From an uncultured Pseudomonadota bacterium (lineage in GTDB: Bacteria; Bdellovibrionota_B; Oligoflexia; Oligoflexales; CAILAO01), in contig CAILAO010000894.1 of the NCBI GenBank assembly GCA_903832105.1, positions 1 to 6,463 on the forward strand: a stretch of 6,463 nucleotides of DNA. The letters are read 5' to 3'. Positions 1 to 5,884 of this stretch are shown piece by piece. Positions within the stretch are counted from its first letter, which is position 1; each line of letters begins with the position of its first letter. A program made the translations under genes and the position numbers. Below the pieces are notes generated by a model, which ran no database searches, was not told the origin of the DNA, and was given only the letters and a program-made list of their open reading frames with translations.

Positions 1-1
1 C

Positions 2-88
2 CTATATTTGGAATTTCCATTTGTTGCAATGCTTGTCAATGGTGAACCAATCGTCTTTAACCTCAGCTCGAAAAAACAGTCAAACTAG
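2..88 (+). CDS. Probable C-terminal end of an unidentified gene, cut by the left window edge
   Basis: Frame 2 is open from the window edge to a TAG at 86-88 and gives 28 residues ending in LSSKKQSN. The residues before it, FPFVAMLVNGEPIVF, alternate hydrophobic and turn residues as beta-strands of a folded protein do. The segment is too short to assign to a family. Frame 3 is also open over this stretch, as far as a TAA near 167, but its translation is rich in Ser, Gln and Asn and looks less like a protein. Frame 1 stops at 43-45. The choice of frame 2 is an inference from composition only. Confidence 0.35.
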   Translation, partial: LYLEFPFVAMLVNGEPIVFNLSSKKQSN

Positions 89-140
89 GAGCCCTCAAGA
101 TTTATTCTGTAATATAAACGTGAAAGTAGGTTTTACTTCC

Positions 141-170
141 TTGTCAAAATCAGTTGAGAAAAGTTAAACT
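141..170 (+). promoter_or_regulatory. Candidate sigma-70 promoter of the lytic transglycosylase gene
   Basis: TTGTCA at 141-146 matches the -35 consensus at 5 of 6 bases. It is followed after 18 bases by TAAACT at 165-170, a 4 of 6 match to the -10 consensus. Transcription would begin near 177 and leave a leader of about 43 bases before the start at 220. An alternative -10-like TATAAA lies at 113-118 but has no good -35 at the right distance. The call rests on hexamer matching in AT-rich DNA, where chance matches are common. Confidence 0.35.
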
Positions 171-205
171 TAAATCGAAAATAGAAAAAGAGACAAACAC
201 CTAAA

Positions 206-211
206 AAGGAG
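206..211 (+). promoter_or_regulatory. Ribosome binding site of the lytic transglycosylase gene
   Basis: AAGGAG lies 8 bases before the ATG at 220. It fixes this ATG as the start and keeps the lipoprotein signal at the N-terminus. Confidence 0.8.
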
Positions 212-219
212 AGATCGTC

Positions 220-2658
220 ATGATCAATTCGGGCGAACTTTATCCATTGAAGGCAGTAATTCAAAAATTAGTGCTTTTACTTCTTGCGAGTGCCTCATTT
301 CTTGTTCCCTCATGTACTCATAGCTCAGCGACACCTGAGCTAGAAATATCTCAGCAGCCAAAAACAAGCATACAAGCACTTACAAACGCGGAATTGCTTG
401 CATTACTGGAACAAGCGATCGCCAAGTCTCCAGAGGCCGGAGATATCCTGGAAGATGTAAGGCAGATGCTCGTGGCAAAAAATCATGAGGAGCATGAAAA
501 TTTTGCAAAAGCGACAGAAGCCTGGTACAGGGCTCTGACAATGGCCTCTGGGCCATTTGGGCATGAGGCATTCAAAGGATGGCTAAGAGCGTACGGACGT
601 TTCATGAACAAAAAGGCGGACATTGTTGTTTTAACGAAATTAGTTTTAGCTGAGACGAAAAATGGACAGGTTAGTCCTTACTTAGTGTCAAAGGGAATAA
701 CTTCAGAGATTAAGATTGCTGAACAAATTGAAGAGATCATCCCGGAATGGATCGAAAAAAGCCCAGAAAAGAAACCGAAAGACTCTGTCAGCCTTGATTT
801 AGAAGAGTTTCCAGCGCCACATAAGGCGGTGTTTCCGGAAAACGATCCTCTTTTAATTAGTTCAGCGAAGCAATTTGTTCTAAGGAGAGATGGATCTAGT
901 GCAAAACTGAAATGGCAAGAATGGATTTCAACACTCCCCGAGCCTGTGCAAATATATTGGGGAGCCCTAGTCCTAGAATTTAGTGGGCAACATTCCAAGG
1001 CATTAGAAACATTCGAAAAAGCGTATGATCTACTCAAAGTAAATGAGAAGCTTTCAAATTTAGTATGGTCGTCAGCAAAAAAAATGGTTGAAATTCAGCG
1101 AGCATCGGCAAACAGAAAAGGCACAGCAGATGCTTTTTTGCTCCTGGTTAGCGCCTGGGAACAACCGAGTCTCTCGGCAAAAAAAATAGACCTGAGCGAA
1201 GAAGAGTTTTTTTTAGTACACATTGATGATTTGCTTTGGGCGGCCCGATTTGGGTCATTGATAGGTGATTACGAAGGTGGAAAAATAAATGCACAAAAGG
1301 CTTTAGACATGATCGCGAAAGCCTTCGCACTTTCAAAAAAAGTGGATGGGCCTCAGTTTAAAAGCAAGCTTAACGAGTTGCAAGCTGAAGCATATCACAT
1401 TCTTGCCTTTAGAATTGCCGCTGAAAAGAAAGAATATGAACAGGCGGCGTCTTTAAGTTTAATGGCATTACAACTTCCAAGCATGTCTAAAGAGCTAAAA
1501 ATGCGTCTGCGTTGGAATCTTGGATTTTATAACTATCTAGGAGGTCACTTTGAAGCTTCAAAGAGGCAGTGGGAGGATCTTTTGTCGAGTGTGACTGGTA
1601 TTGAACCAAGTGATCACGGAGCGCGAGCAAAGCTCTATTTTTGGCTTGCTCGAAACTATGCTCAACTCGGACAAGAAAGTATAAGAGATTTTTATCTTGA
1701 GAAGCTTTCGGAGCAATATCCTCTGAGTTTTTACCATGTGGTTGGTGTTAAAGAAAGCGGACTGAAAACATCGAATAGCAAGAGCAAGTGGGAAGATATT
1801 CTTGGGAATCTTGAAAGCCTAAGCGAGTCGCTGGGAAGAGATAGCTATGATACTCAGGGAATCAATAACGATAAGGGCAAACTTCGGCTTTTGAAACGAG
1901 CTGAGATATTAGTGAGTGCAAAGGCCGGGTTTTGGGCGTCAATGGCGGTGGAAGAACTGCACAAAGAAATGGAGTATAAGCTTCCCTTTCAAAAGAACGT
2001 TGATGCGTTTACCTATTTATCGAGACTACATTACGGGGCTCAAAACTACTTTCAATGCATCAGCTTAACTTCTCAACTCGCCTGGAGCGTGCCGCAATAC
2101 TGGGAAAAGTATCCGGAACAGACGCTGCTTTTTTTCCCCGAGCCATTTTCAGATATTTTCTCGCGGCAAGCAACGGAGAGTGGTTTGGAAAAGGCATTGT
2201 TGTTGGCTATTTCGAGGCAAGAGAGTTCCTTTAGACCAAGCGTAAAAAGCTCCGCAAACGCGGTAGGTTTGATGCAGTTAATTTATCCAACAGCGGTTCG
2301 AGTGTCGGCAGAATCGGGGATTAGTGTTTCTGATTTAAAAGAAGTTAGCTTGATTGACCCAGAGTTAAATATTGCGCTTGGAAGTCGATATTTGAAAATG
2401 CTTACCCTAAGGTATAAGGGTTTTTTGCCGGCAGTATACGGGGCCTATAATGCGGGTGAGTCCGCCATGGATGCGTGGATTGCGCGAAGAGGTCACGATG
2501 ATGTCATTAGTTGGATTGAGCTTGTCCCATTTGATGAGACGAGAGATTACATAAAAAACGTTTGGAGAAATCAAGTCGTATATGAAAAGCTCGATTTTGA
2601 GCGATCAAGGTCAAAAATGCGGGCAAAAATAGATTCTAGACAAAAGCACGCTCTGTAG
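220..2658 (+). CDS. slt: Membrane-anchored soluble-lytic-transglycosylase (Slt70-type) lipoprotein
   Basis: This enzyme should cleave the MurNAc-GlcNAc bond of peptidoglycan and form 1,6-anhydroMurNAc ends in the periplasm. Residues 10-31 are a hydrophobic signal ending in VPSC, so Cys32 is the likely lipidated residue; Pro at -2 is unusual for a lipobox. Residues about 60-640 are almost wholly helical and carry repeat-like pairs of helices (for example around 250-275 and 430-450), as in the superhelical U/L domain of Slt70. The catalytic SLT domain spans about 645-790. Glu668 in AISRQESSF is the expected catalytic acid, followed by GLMQL (683-687), AYNAG (742-746) and YIKNV (777-781), all family 1 motifs in the right order. 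FFPEPF (638-643) matches the linker before the domain in Slt70. At 812 residues it is clearly longer than E. coli Slt70 (645). The tail is basic, and the gene ends in tandem stops, TAG TAA. The catalytic assignment is firm; sub-family and lipidation are inferred. Confidence 0.93.
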   Translation: MINSGELYPLKAVIQKLVLLLLASASFLVPSCTHSSATPELEISQQPKTSIQALTNAELLALLEQAIAKSPEAGDILEDVRQMLVAKNHEEHENFAKATEAWYRALTMASGPFGHEAFKGWLRAYGRFMNKKADIVVLTKLVLAETKNGQVSPYLVSKGITSEIKIAEQIEEIIPEWIEKSPEKKPKDSVSLDLEEFPAPHKAVFPENDPLLISSAKQFVLRRDGSSAKLKWQEWISTLPEPVQIYWGALVLEFSGQHSKALETFEKAYDLLKVNEKLSNLVWSSAKKMVEIQRASANRKGTADAFLLLVSAWEQPSLSAKKIDLSEEEFFLVHIDDLLWAARFGSLIGDYEGGKINAQKALDMIAKAFALSKKVDGPQFKSKLNELQAEAYHILAFRIAAEKKEYEQAASLSLMALQLPSMSKELKMRLRWNLGFYNYLGGHFEASKRQWEDLLSSVTGIEPSDHGARAKLYFWLARNYAQLGQESIRDFYLEKLSEQYPLSFYHVVGVKESGLKTSNSKSKWEDILGNLESLSESLGRDSYDTQGINNDKGKLRLLKRAEILVSAKAGFWASMAVEELHKEMEYKLPFQKNVDAFTYLSRLHYGAQNYFQCISLTSQLAWSVPQYWEKYPEQTLLFFPEPFSDIFSRQATESGLEKALLLAISRQESSFRPSVKSSANAVGLMQLIYPTAVRVSAESGISVSDLKEVSLIDPELNIALGSRYLKMLTLRYKGFLPAVYGAYNAGESAMDAWIARRGHDDVISWIELVPFDETRDYIKNVWRNQVVYEKLDFERSRSKMRAKIDSRQKHAL

Positions 2659-2666
2659 TAATTTCT

Positions 2667-2712
2667 GATCGAGCCGTGGAAAAATTCTGGTTTCAAAAAA
2701 CGGAGCTTGATC
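2667..2712 (+). other. Bulged hairpin just downstream of the transglycosylase stop
   Basis: The left arm, GATCGAGCCGT (2667-2677), pairs with the right arm 2700-2712 (ACGGAGCTTGATC) through 11 pairs, one of them G-U, with a two-base bulge on the right. The 22-base loop holds a further GAAA/TTTC pair. There is no T-run after it, so it is not a standard intrinsic terminator. It could protect the 3' end of the mRNA or help a Rho-dependent stop. Pairing was done by eye. Confidence 0.35.
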
Positions 2713-2816
2713 TGCTTCTGGGAAATTGAGAGAGTGGCGTGGTGGTCTTTGGCAATGCTTGAAGTTTGGTGTAGTGATCAACTTTTTGTGTTGTTTTGTT
2801 TGAAATTTCGTTAAAT

Positions 2817-2820
2817 AGGG
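2817..2820 (+). promoter_or_regulatory. Weak ribosome binding site that decides the start of the NifU-like gene
   Basis: AGGG ends 8 bases before the ATG at 2829. It lies downstream of an in-frame TTG at 2796, so the ATG is the better start. The ATG also begins exactly at the conserved first helix of the domain. Confidence 0.6.
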
Positions 2821-2828
2821 TTAGTGCC

Positions 2829-3050
2829 ATGATTGAGAAAGTGCGTGAAATTATTGAGAAACATATTAATCCGCAACTAAAATCCCACGGTGGAAGTTGT
2901 AGTGTAGTAGATGTTAAAGACGGTATTGTAACCATTGCCCTTTCGGGTGGTTGTGCTGGTTGCCCCGGTCGTCAAGCCACTCTTTTAAATGGAATAGCGC
3001 CCGTCCTCAAAAATATGATCCCCGAAATCAAGAATGTGGTTTTAGGATAG
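2829..3050 (+). CDS. NifU C-terminal-domain (Nfu-type) iron-sulfur cluster scaffold protein
   Basis: This cytoplasmic protein of 73 residues is a free-standing Nfu domain. Family members bind a 4Fe-4S cluster between two subunits and pass it to target enzymes. The diagnostic features are all present: an N-terminal helix followed by INPQLKSHGG (13-22), a beta-strand segment DVKDGIVTIAL (28-38), and the cluster ligands Cys42 and Cys45 in GGCAGCPGR. A C-terminal amphipathic helix ends in IPEIKNVVLG. The usual family forms either fuse this domain to an IscU-like (NifU) or degenerate A-type (NfuA) domain; neither is here, so it is the minimal form known from several phyla. An additional cysteine, Cys24, is not a standard ligand. 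No isc, suf or nif gene lies in the window, so the cluster source is unknown. The start is chosen from the AGGG site; an upstream TTG would add 11 unrelated residues. Confidence 0.93.
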   Translation: MIEKVREIIEKHINPQLKSHGGSCSVVDVKDGIVTIALSGGCAGCPGRQATLLNGIAPVLKNMIPEIKNVVLG

Positions 3051-3208
3051 TTTCATCAGCGGAATTTTTTTCCTACTATTTTTATTGCCAATAAACAGGT
3101 CGTTAAGGGTGAGTCTCAAGATCCTTACTTGGTCGATGTTGCCTACCTAAAGTTTTTTTTGATTCAACCGAGAGTTCATACAGAGATTGATTTTCTGTGA
3201 TGTTACAT

Positions 3209-3213
3209 GGAGG
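3209..3213 (+). promoter_or_regulatory. Ribosome binding site that decides the start of the SH3-like secreted protein
   Basis: GGAGG lies 7 bases before the ATG at 3221. Upstream in-frame GTG (3197) and ATG (3200) codons have no comparable site and would put eight extra residues before an otherwise perfect signal peptide. Confidence 0.75.
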
Positions 3214-3220
3214 TTGGGGC

Positions 3221-3712
3221 ATGAAAAAAACCATTGCTGTTTTGCTTATTTTCTTTTTTATAAGAGAGGCTTACGGGGAAAACCGCGCAGCTTCAACGCT
3301 CCCAAATCCTCCGAAAGTAAAACCTGTTCCTGAACGAGAAGAAATAAGGCCAGAAAGAGATATCCCTCCAGATTGCGATCGAATCAATTGGAAGGTCACG
3401 GGAACAAAAGATGGGGTAACTTTTGCGAAAGACTCGGCACCAATTTATTCTTTTGATGAGAATGGATTTGCCATATCTGCCGGAAACATTCCTATCGGAA
3501 CGGAAGTGAAAATTGTTGGATTCAGAGTTTTCGGAAGAAAGATCTATTATGCACTAGCTGCTGAAAATCAGGGTAGCTCAACCGGTTCATCAGGAAAAGC
3601 CTCTGCAAGGGAAAGCGCTTCCTCAACTTTAACTTCTGGTAAAGCTAACCTTGTAAAATGGATCCCAGGGGTTCATTTGGAAGCATCTGGTTACAAGCCA
3701 GATGGCCAATAG
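3221..3712 (+). CDS. Uncharacterised exported protein, possibly with an SH3-like domain
   Basis: I do not recognise a named family. The 163-residue product begins MKK, has a hydrophobic core at about 5-14 and an AYG cleavage site, so signal peptidase I probably cuts after residue 19. The mature protein begins with a proline-rich, highly charged stretch (28-51, several Pro-Glu and Pro-Lys steps) of the kind that spans wall or acts as a flexible tether. Residues about 64-115 form short beta-strands with the pattern APIYSF, IPIGTEVKIVG, RKIYYALAAE, which resembles a bacterial SH3 domain. A Ser/Gly/Ala-rich low-complexity stretch (117-140) then comes before a last strand, VKWIPGVHL (145-153). Bacterial SH3 domains often bind peptidoglycan peptides, but no catalytic domain is present. 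It has a single cysteine (Cys52). The 170 bases before it separate it from the NifU-like gene. Export is well supported; the SH3 fold is an inference from the pattern. Confidence 0.8.
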   Translation: MKKTIAVLLIFFFIREAYGENRAASTLPNPPKVKPVPEREEIRPERDIPPDCDRINWKVTGTKDGVTFAKDSAPIYSFDENGFAISAGNIPIGTEVKIVGFRVFGRKIYYALAAENQGSSTGSSGKASARESASSTLTSGKANLVKWIPGVHLEASGYKPDGQ

Positions 3713-3781
3713 TTAGACATTCGCTTTTTAAAACATGCTTTTAAACCAAGAAAATACAGCAGGTTACTAGAAACACAAATC

Positions 3782-3804
3782 TGGCATGCCAATTTCTTAC
3801 GTAA
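3782..3804. promoter_or_regulatory. Two adjacent perfect palindromes, candidate operator
   Basis: TGGCATGCCA (3782-3791) and TTACGTAA (3797-3804) are perfect palindromes separated by five bases in the non-coding stretch before the 103-residue gene. Two-fold symmetric sites of this size are typical of dimeric repressors, but short palindromes also arise by chance and no promoter hexamers could be placed confidently beside them. Confidence 0.2.
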
Positions 3805-3808
3805 AGTC

Positions 3809-3853
3809 GAACGGGTGTCGTAGTCATCCGTTTCAGGTAAGCCCAAGGCGGGC
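3809..3853 (+). other. Two tandem hairpins in the leader of the 103-residue gene
   Basis: The first hairpin pairs GAACGGGTG (3809-3817) with CATCCGTTT (3825-3833) around a seven-base loop, with nine pairs including two G-U pairs. The second pairs GCCC (3841-3844) with GGGC (3850-3853) around AAGGC. An alternative outer pairing, TCATC (3824-3828) with GATGA (3855-3859), would enclose the second stem and compete with the first. Neither is followed by a T-run, so they are not intrinsic terminators. They could form a regulatory leader or a small RNA; I match them to no known riboswitch. Confidence 0.3.
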
Positions 3854-3907
3854 AGATGAAGTTGAGCGTTGTGTTGCTTAGGAAAAGGTGTTGAAGCTGA
3901 AAGGAAA

Positions 3908-3912
3908 AAGGA
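3908..3912 (+). promoter_or_regulatory. Ribosome binding site of the 103-residue gene
   Basis: AAGGA, inside a longer purine run (3900-3912), ends six bases before the ATG at 3919 and supports that this small open frame is translated. Confidence 0.65.
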
Positions 3913-3918
3913 CTGGAT

Positions 3919-4230
3919 ATGGATACTGCAGCCATTATTTTGAAGCATGATCTTGATCAAACGGTTATTGATGAACTCGAAAGCCTTCGCTTGGTTCGCT
4001 TATCGTTAGCTGAAAAACTTCTAAAGAATATTGATGGTACTAGAAACGAGCTAAAAAAGAGAGGCCTCGTTCCTCGTCTCGAAGCGGATTTTGATTCGGA
4101 AGACTTGAAAAAGGAACTTAAGCATCGTATCGATGTTTTAAAATTCCGCGTGGCTCAGAAAAACGTCGTTTTTGCGGATGAAATTGAACTTTATGCCAAC
4201 CTGCTTGATGCAGAGGATGAGCAGAAATAA
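3919..4230 (+). CDS. Small helical protein of unknown function
   Basis: I do not recognise this 103-residue protein. It is highly charged, has no cysteine or tryptophan, and has no signal peptide or membrane segment, so it is probably cytoplasmic. Residue patterns suggest helices at about 13-38, 41-48, 59-79 and 83-99. The Leu spacing in DELESLRLVRLSLAEKLL (18-35) and in DLKKELKHRIDVLKFRV (62-78) suits a helical hairpin or a short coiled coil, so it may be a dimer or bind a partner protein. The ATG has a good ribosome binding site, and codon use resembles the neighbours, which argues for a real gene. It ends in TAA three bases from the stop of the convergent murJ. A 206-base non-coding leader with possible secondary structure precedes it. 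Confidence 0.72.
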   Translation: MDTAAIILKHDLDQTVIDELESLRLVRLSLAEKLLKNIDGTRNELKKRGLVPRLEADFDSEDLKKELKHRIDVLKFRVAQKNVVFADEIELYANLLDAEDEQK

Positions 4231-4233
4231 CTT

Positions 4234-5868
4234 TTAGGGAGTCTTTTTTTCTCGCTTTGTGAGTAGCCGCAGGGCCTTTACTGGAGAAAGTTGGAGTCTC
4301 ATAAGGCCGAATCCTGCAAAAAGAATAAAGATGGTTATTCCCTCAAGTAATACACTTGTTATTGACTGTTGTTTCAAAGTCCAGCTTTTAGGAAACATTT
4401 CCACCAGGGATAAGTTAAAAAGTTGGTGTGTTCCAAAAGCGAAGAGGGTGCCCAAAAGTAGGAATAAAATAGATCTCGAAATGCTTTTCCATTCGAACAC
4501 CAAAGATTCATGACGCAGACCAAGAATCAAACAAAAAGCGTTAAATGTAAGAGAGATGGAGCTGGTAAAGGCGAGTCCCTGATGACCGAGATTTGCCATC
4601 TTCACTAAAATATAGTTCCCAAAAAAATTAATTAGTATGATTGCGAGGCTAACCCTCATAGCATACTTTGTTCGCTCTACGGCATAATAAAAAGGTAGCA
4701 ATACTTTTATAAGTCCATATCCAATAAGCCCAAAACTATAAGCAAAAAGAGCCTTGGCAGTTTGTTCCGTGTCATGCAGCTGAAACTGACCATGTTCATA
4801 GAGGATGCGAATGATTGGGGTGGCATTGCACGCGAGGAAAACCAGCGAAGGAATCATGAGCCATAGGACAAGTTCGATGGCTCCTTGCAACTCCGAGGAT
4901 ACCTTAGCGTCCACTTTTTTGCCAGCAGCGTACATTGACTTTGCAAGAGTTGGAAGGACAACAGACGCAATCGCGACACCAAAAAGACCAATTGGGAGCT
5001 GTAACAGTCTGAAAGACGATCTAAGCCATGTAACAGAGCCGGGCTCAAGGCTTGTTGCAAAGTTTGTATTGACAATAATATTAATCTGTCCAGCACTTGC
5101 GGCAATTGCCATGGGAAACATTAGGAAAAGAATTTCTTTCAAATGTGGAGACCATGGGATTCTTGTTGGAAGATAAAGACCCTTTTTTAATATCGGTTTC
5201 CACAATCCCCAAAGCTCGATAAATATCTGCAATAGACCACCAAGAAGAACTCCAACAGCAAGTCCAGTAATTCTTGGTTCTGCGAAGAGATGTTCAATCC
5301 ATAAGAATCCTGACGAGGCGAAAAGGTTTGAAAGAACAAGTGCTCCGACAATAAAGCCAACATTTCCGGCGACTGGGGCAATGGCGCTGAGAAAAAACCG
5401 ACCGCGTTGATTAAGAGCGCCCATCGCAATAGCGCTAAGAATTGAAAGTAGAAGATAAGGAAATAAGAGCCGCGTCAAGCCGGTTGTGGTTTGGAGAAAA
5501 AAATCACCAGACGCACTTTTTGAAACAAAAAACGTATTAATATAAACGAGATAGGGAGCTCCTATCACGCCTAAAATACAAAGAAGGACCGATGCTAGAG
5601 TAAGAAAATATAGAGAATCAACAAAAAGTTTCTTAGCTTCCTCCTGATCCTTCTCCCAAAGGAAACTAAAGACCTTCGTAAACGAGCTCCCTAAAGCCCC
5701 CTCAGCTAGCATTTCGCGGAAAAGATTTGGGATCATAAAGGCGACAAAAAAAGCGTCCAGTAGACTGCCAGCTCCAAAAACCGCCAATATTATCATGTCA
5801 CGGATAAGTCCCGTGATACGACTGATCAGGGTTCCAAATGTAAATAGAAAACTGGATCTGGCTATCAC
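4234..5868 (-). CDS. murJ: Lipid II flippase MurJ (MviN family)
   Basis: MurJ moves the lipid-linked peptidoglycan precursor lipid II from the cytoplasmic to the outer face of the inner membrane. The 544-residue product is hydrophobic throughout, with about 14 possible membrane segments from residue 7 to 525. The N-terminal signature is clear: SRITGLIRD (16-24), FGAGSLLDAFFVAFMIPNLF (31-50) and AEGA (55-58). Aligned by eye with E. coli MurJ, Arg17, Arg23, Asp38 and Arg51 match Arg18, Arg24, Asp39 and Arg52. Arg287 in the segment RSSFRLLQLPIG matches Arg270. These arginines are known to be needed for function in E. coli. It is about 30 residues longer than the E. coli protein and ends in a basic cytoplasmic tail (KREKKTP). 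It starts with GTG at 5866-5868, with TAAGGAG nine bases upstream; that site overlaps the stop of the methyltransferase gene, so the two form an operon. It is expected to be essential. Confidence 0.96.
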   Translation of the reverse strand: MIARSSFLFTFGTLISRITGLIRDMIILAVFGAGSLLDAFFVAFMIPNLFREMLAEGALGSSFTKVFSFLWEKDQEEAKKLFVDSLYFLTLASVLLCILGVIGAPYLVYINTFFVSKSASGDFFLQTTTGLTRLLFPYLLLSILSAIAMGALNQRGRFFLSAIAPVAGNVGFIVGALVLSNLFASSGFLWIEHLFAEPRITGLAVGVLLGGLLQIFIELWGLWKPILKKGLYLPTRIPWSPHLKEILFLMFPMAIAASAGQINIIVNTNFATSLEPGSVTWLRSSFRLLQLPIGLFGVAIASVVLPTLAKSMYAAGKKVDAKVSSELQGAIELVLWLMIPSLVFLACNATPIIRILYEHGQFQLHDTEQTAKALFAYSFGLIGYGLIKVLLPFYYAVERTKYAMRVSLAIILINFFGNYILVKMANLGHQGLAFTSSISLTFNAFCLILGLRHESLVFEWKSISRSILFLLLGTLFAFGTHQLFNLSLVEMFPKSWTLKQQSITSVLLEGITIFILFAGFGLMRLQLSPVKALRLLTKREKKTP

Positions 5869-5877
5869 TCGAAAAAT

Positions 5878-5884
5878 CTCCTTA
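5878..5884 (-). promoter_or_regulatory. Shine-Dalgarno of murJ, overlapping the upstream stop codon
   Basis: Read on the minus strand, TAAGGAG lies nine bases before the GTG start of murJ. Its first three bases are the TAA stop of the methyltransferase gene. A ribosome ending there sits directly on the site, which points to translational coupling. Confidence 0.8.

Noticed and set aside
678..1037. Minus-strand open frame of 119 codons
   Set aside because: It lies fully inside the transglycosylase gene and its translation is Cys- and Ser-rich, as expected of an antisense shadow.
2749..2777. TTGGCA followed 17 bases later by TAGTGA as a promoter of the NifU-like gene
   Set aside because: The -10 hexamer matches the consensus at only two positions, so I do not call it.
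2693..2935. Minus-strand open frame of 80 codons across the gap before the NifU-like gene
   Set aside because: It runs antisense into the clearly coding Nfu domain, and its Ser/Thr-rich translation looks like a shadow frame.
3061..3073. GGAA/TTCC around a T-run just after the NifU-like gene
   Set aside because: A four-pair stem with the T-run in its loop does not fit an intrinsic terminator.
3104..3127. Seven-pair stem TAAGGGT/ATCCTTA between the NifU-like and SH3-like genes
   Set aside because: It contains one G-U pair, has a ten-base loop and no T-run after it; a stem of this strength is expected by chance in a gap this long.
3727..3745. Perfect inverted repeat TTTAAAA/TTTTAAA with a five-base loop after the SH3-like gene
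   Set aside because: The stem is entirely A-T pairs and no T-run follows, so it is too weak to be called a terminator.
3691..3960. Minus-strand open frame of 89 codons spanning the gap between the SH3-like and 103-residue genes, with an overlapping 64-codon frame
   Set aside because: It overlaps the ends of both supported plus-strand genes, has no good ribosome binding site, and its translation is low in acidic residues with no recognisable domain pattern.
4805..5176. Plus-strand open frame of 123 codons
   Set aside because: It is antisense to the membrane segments of murJ and has no family-like pattern.
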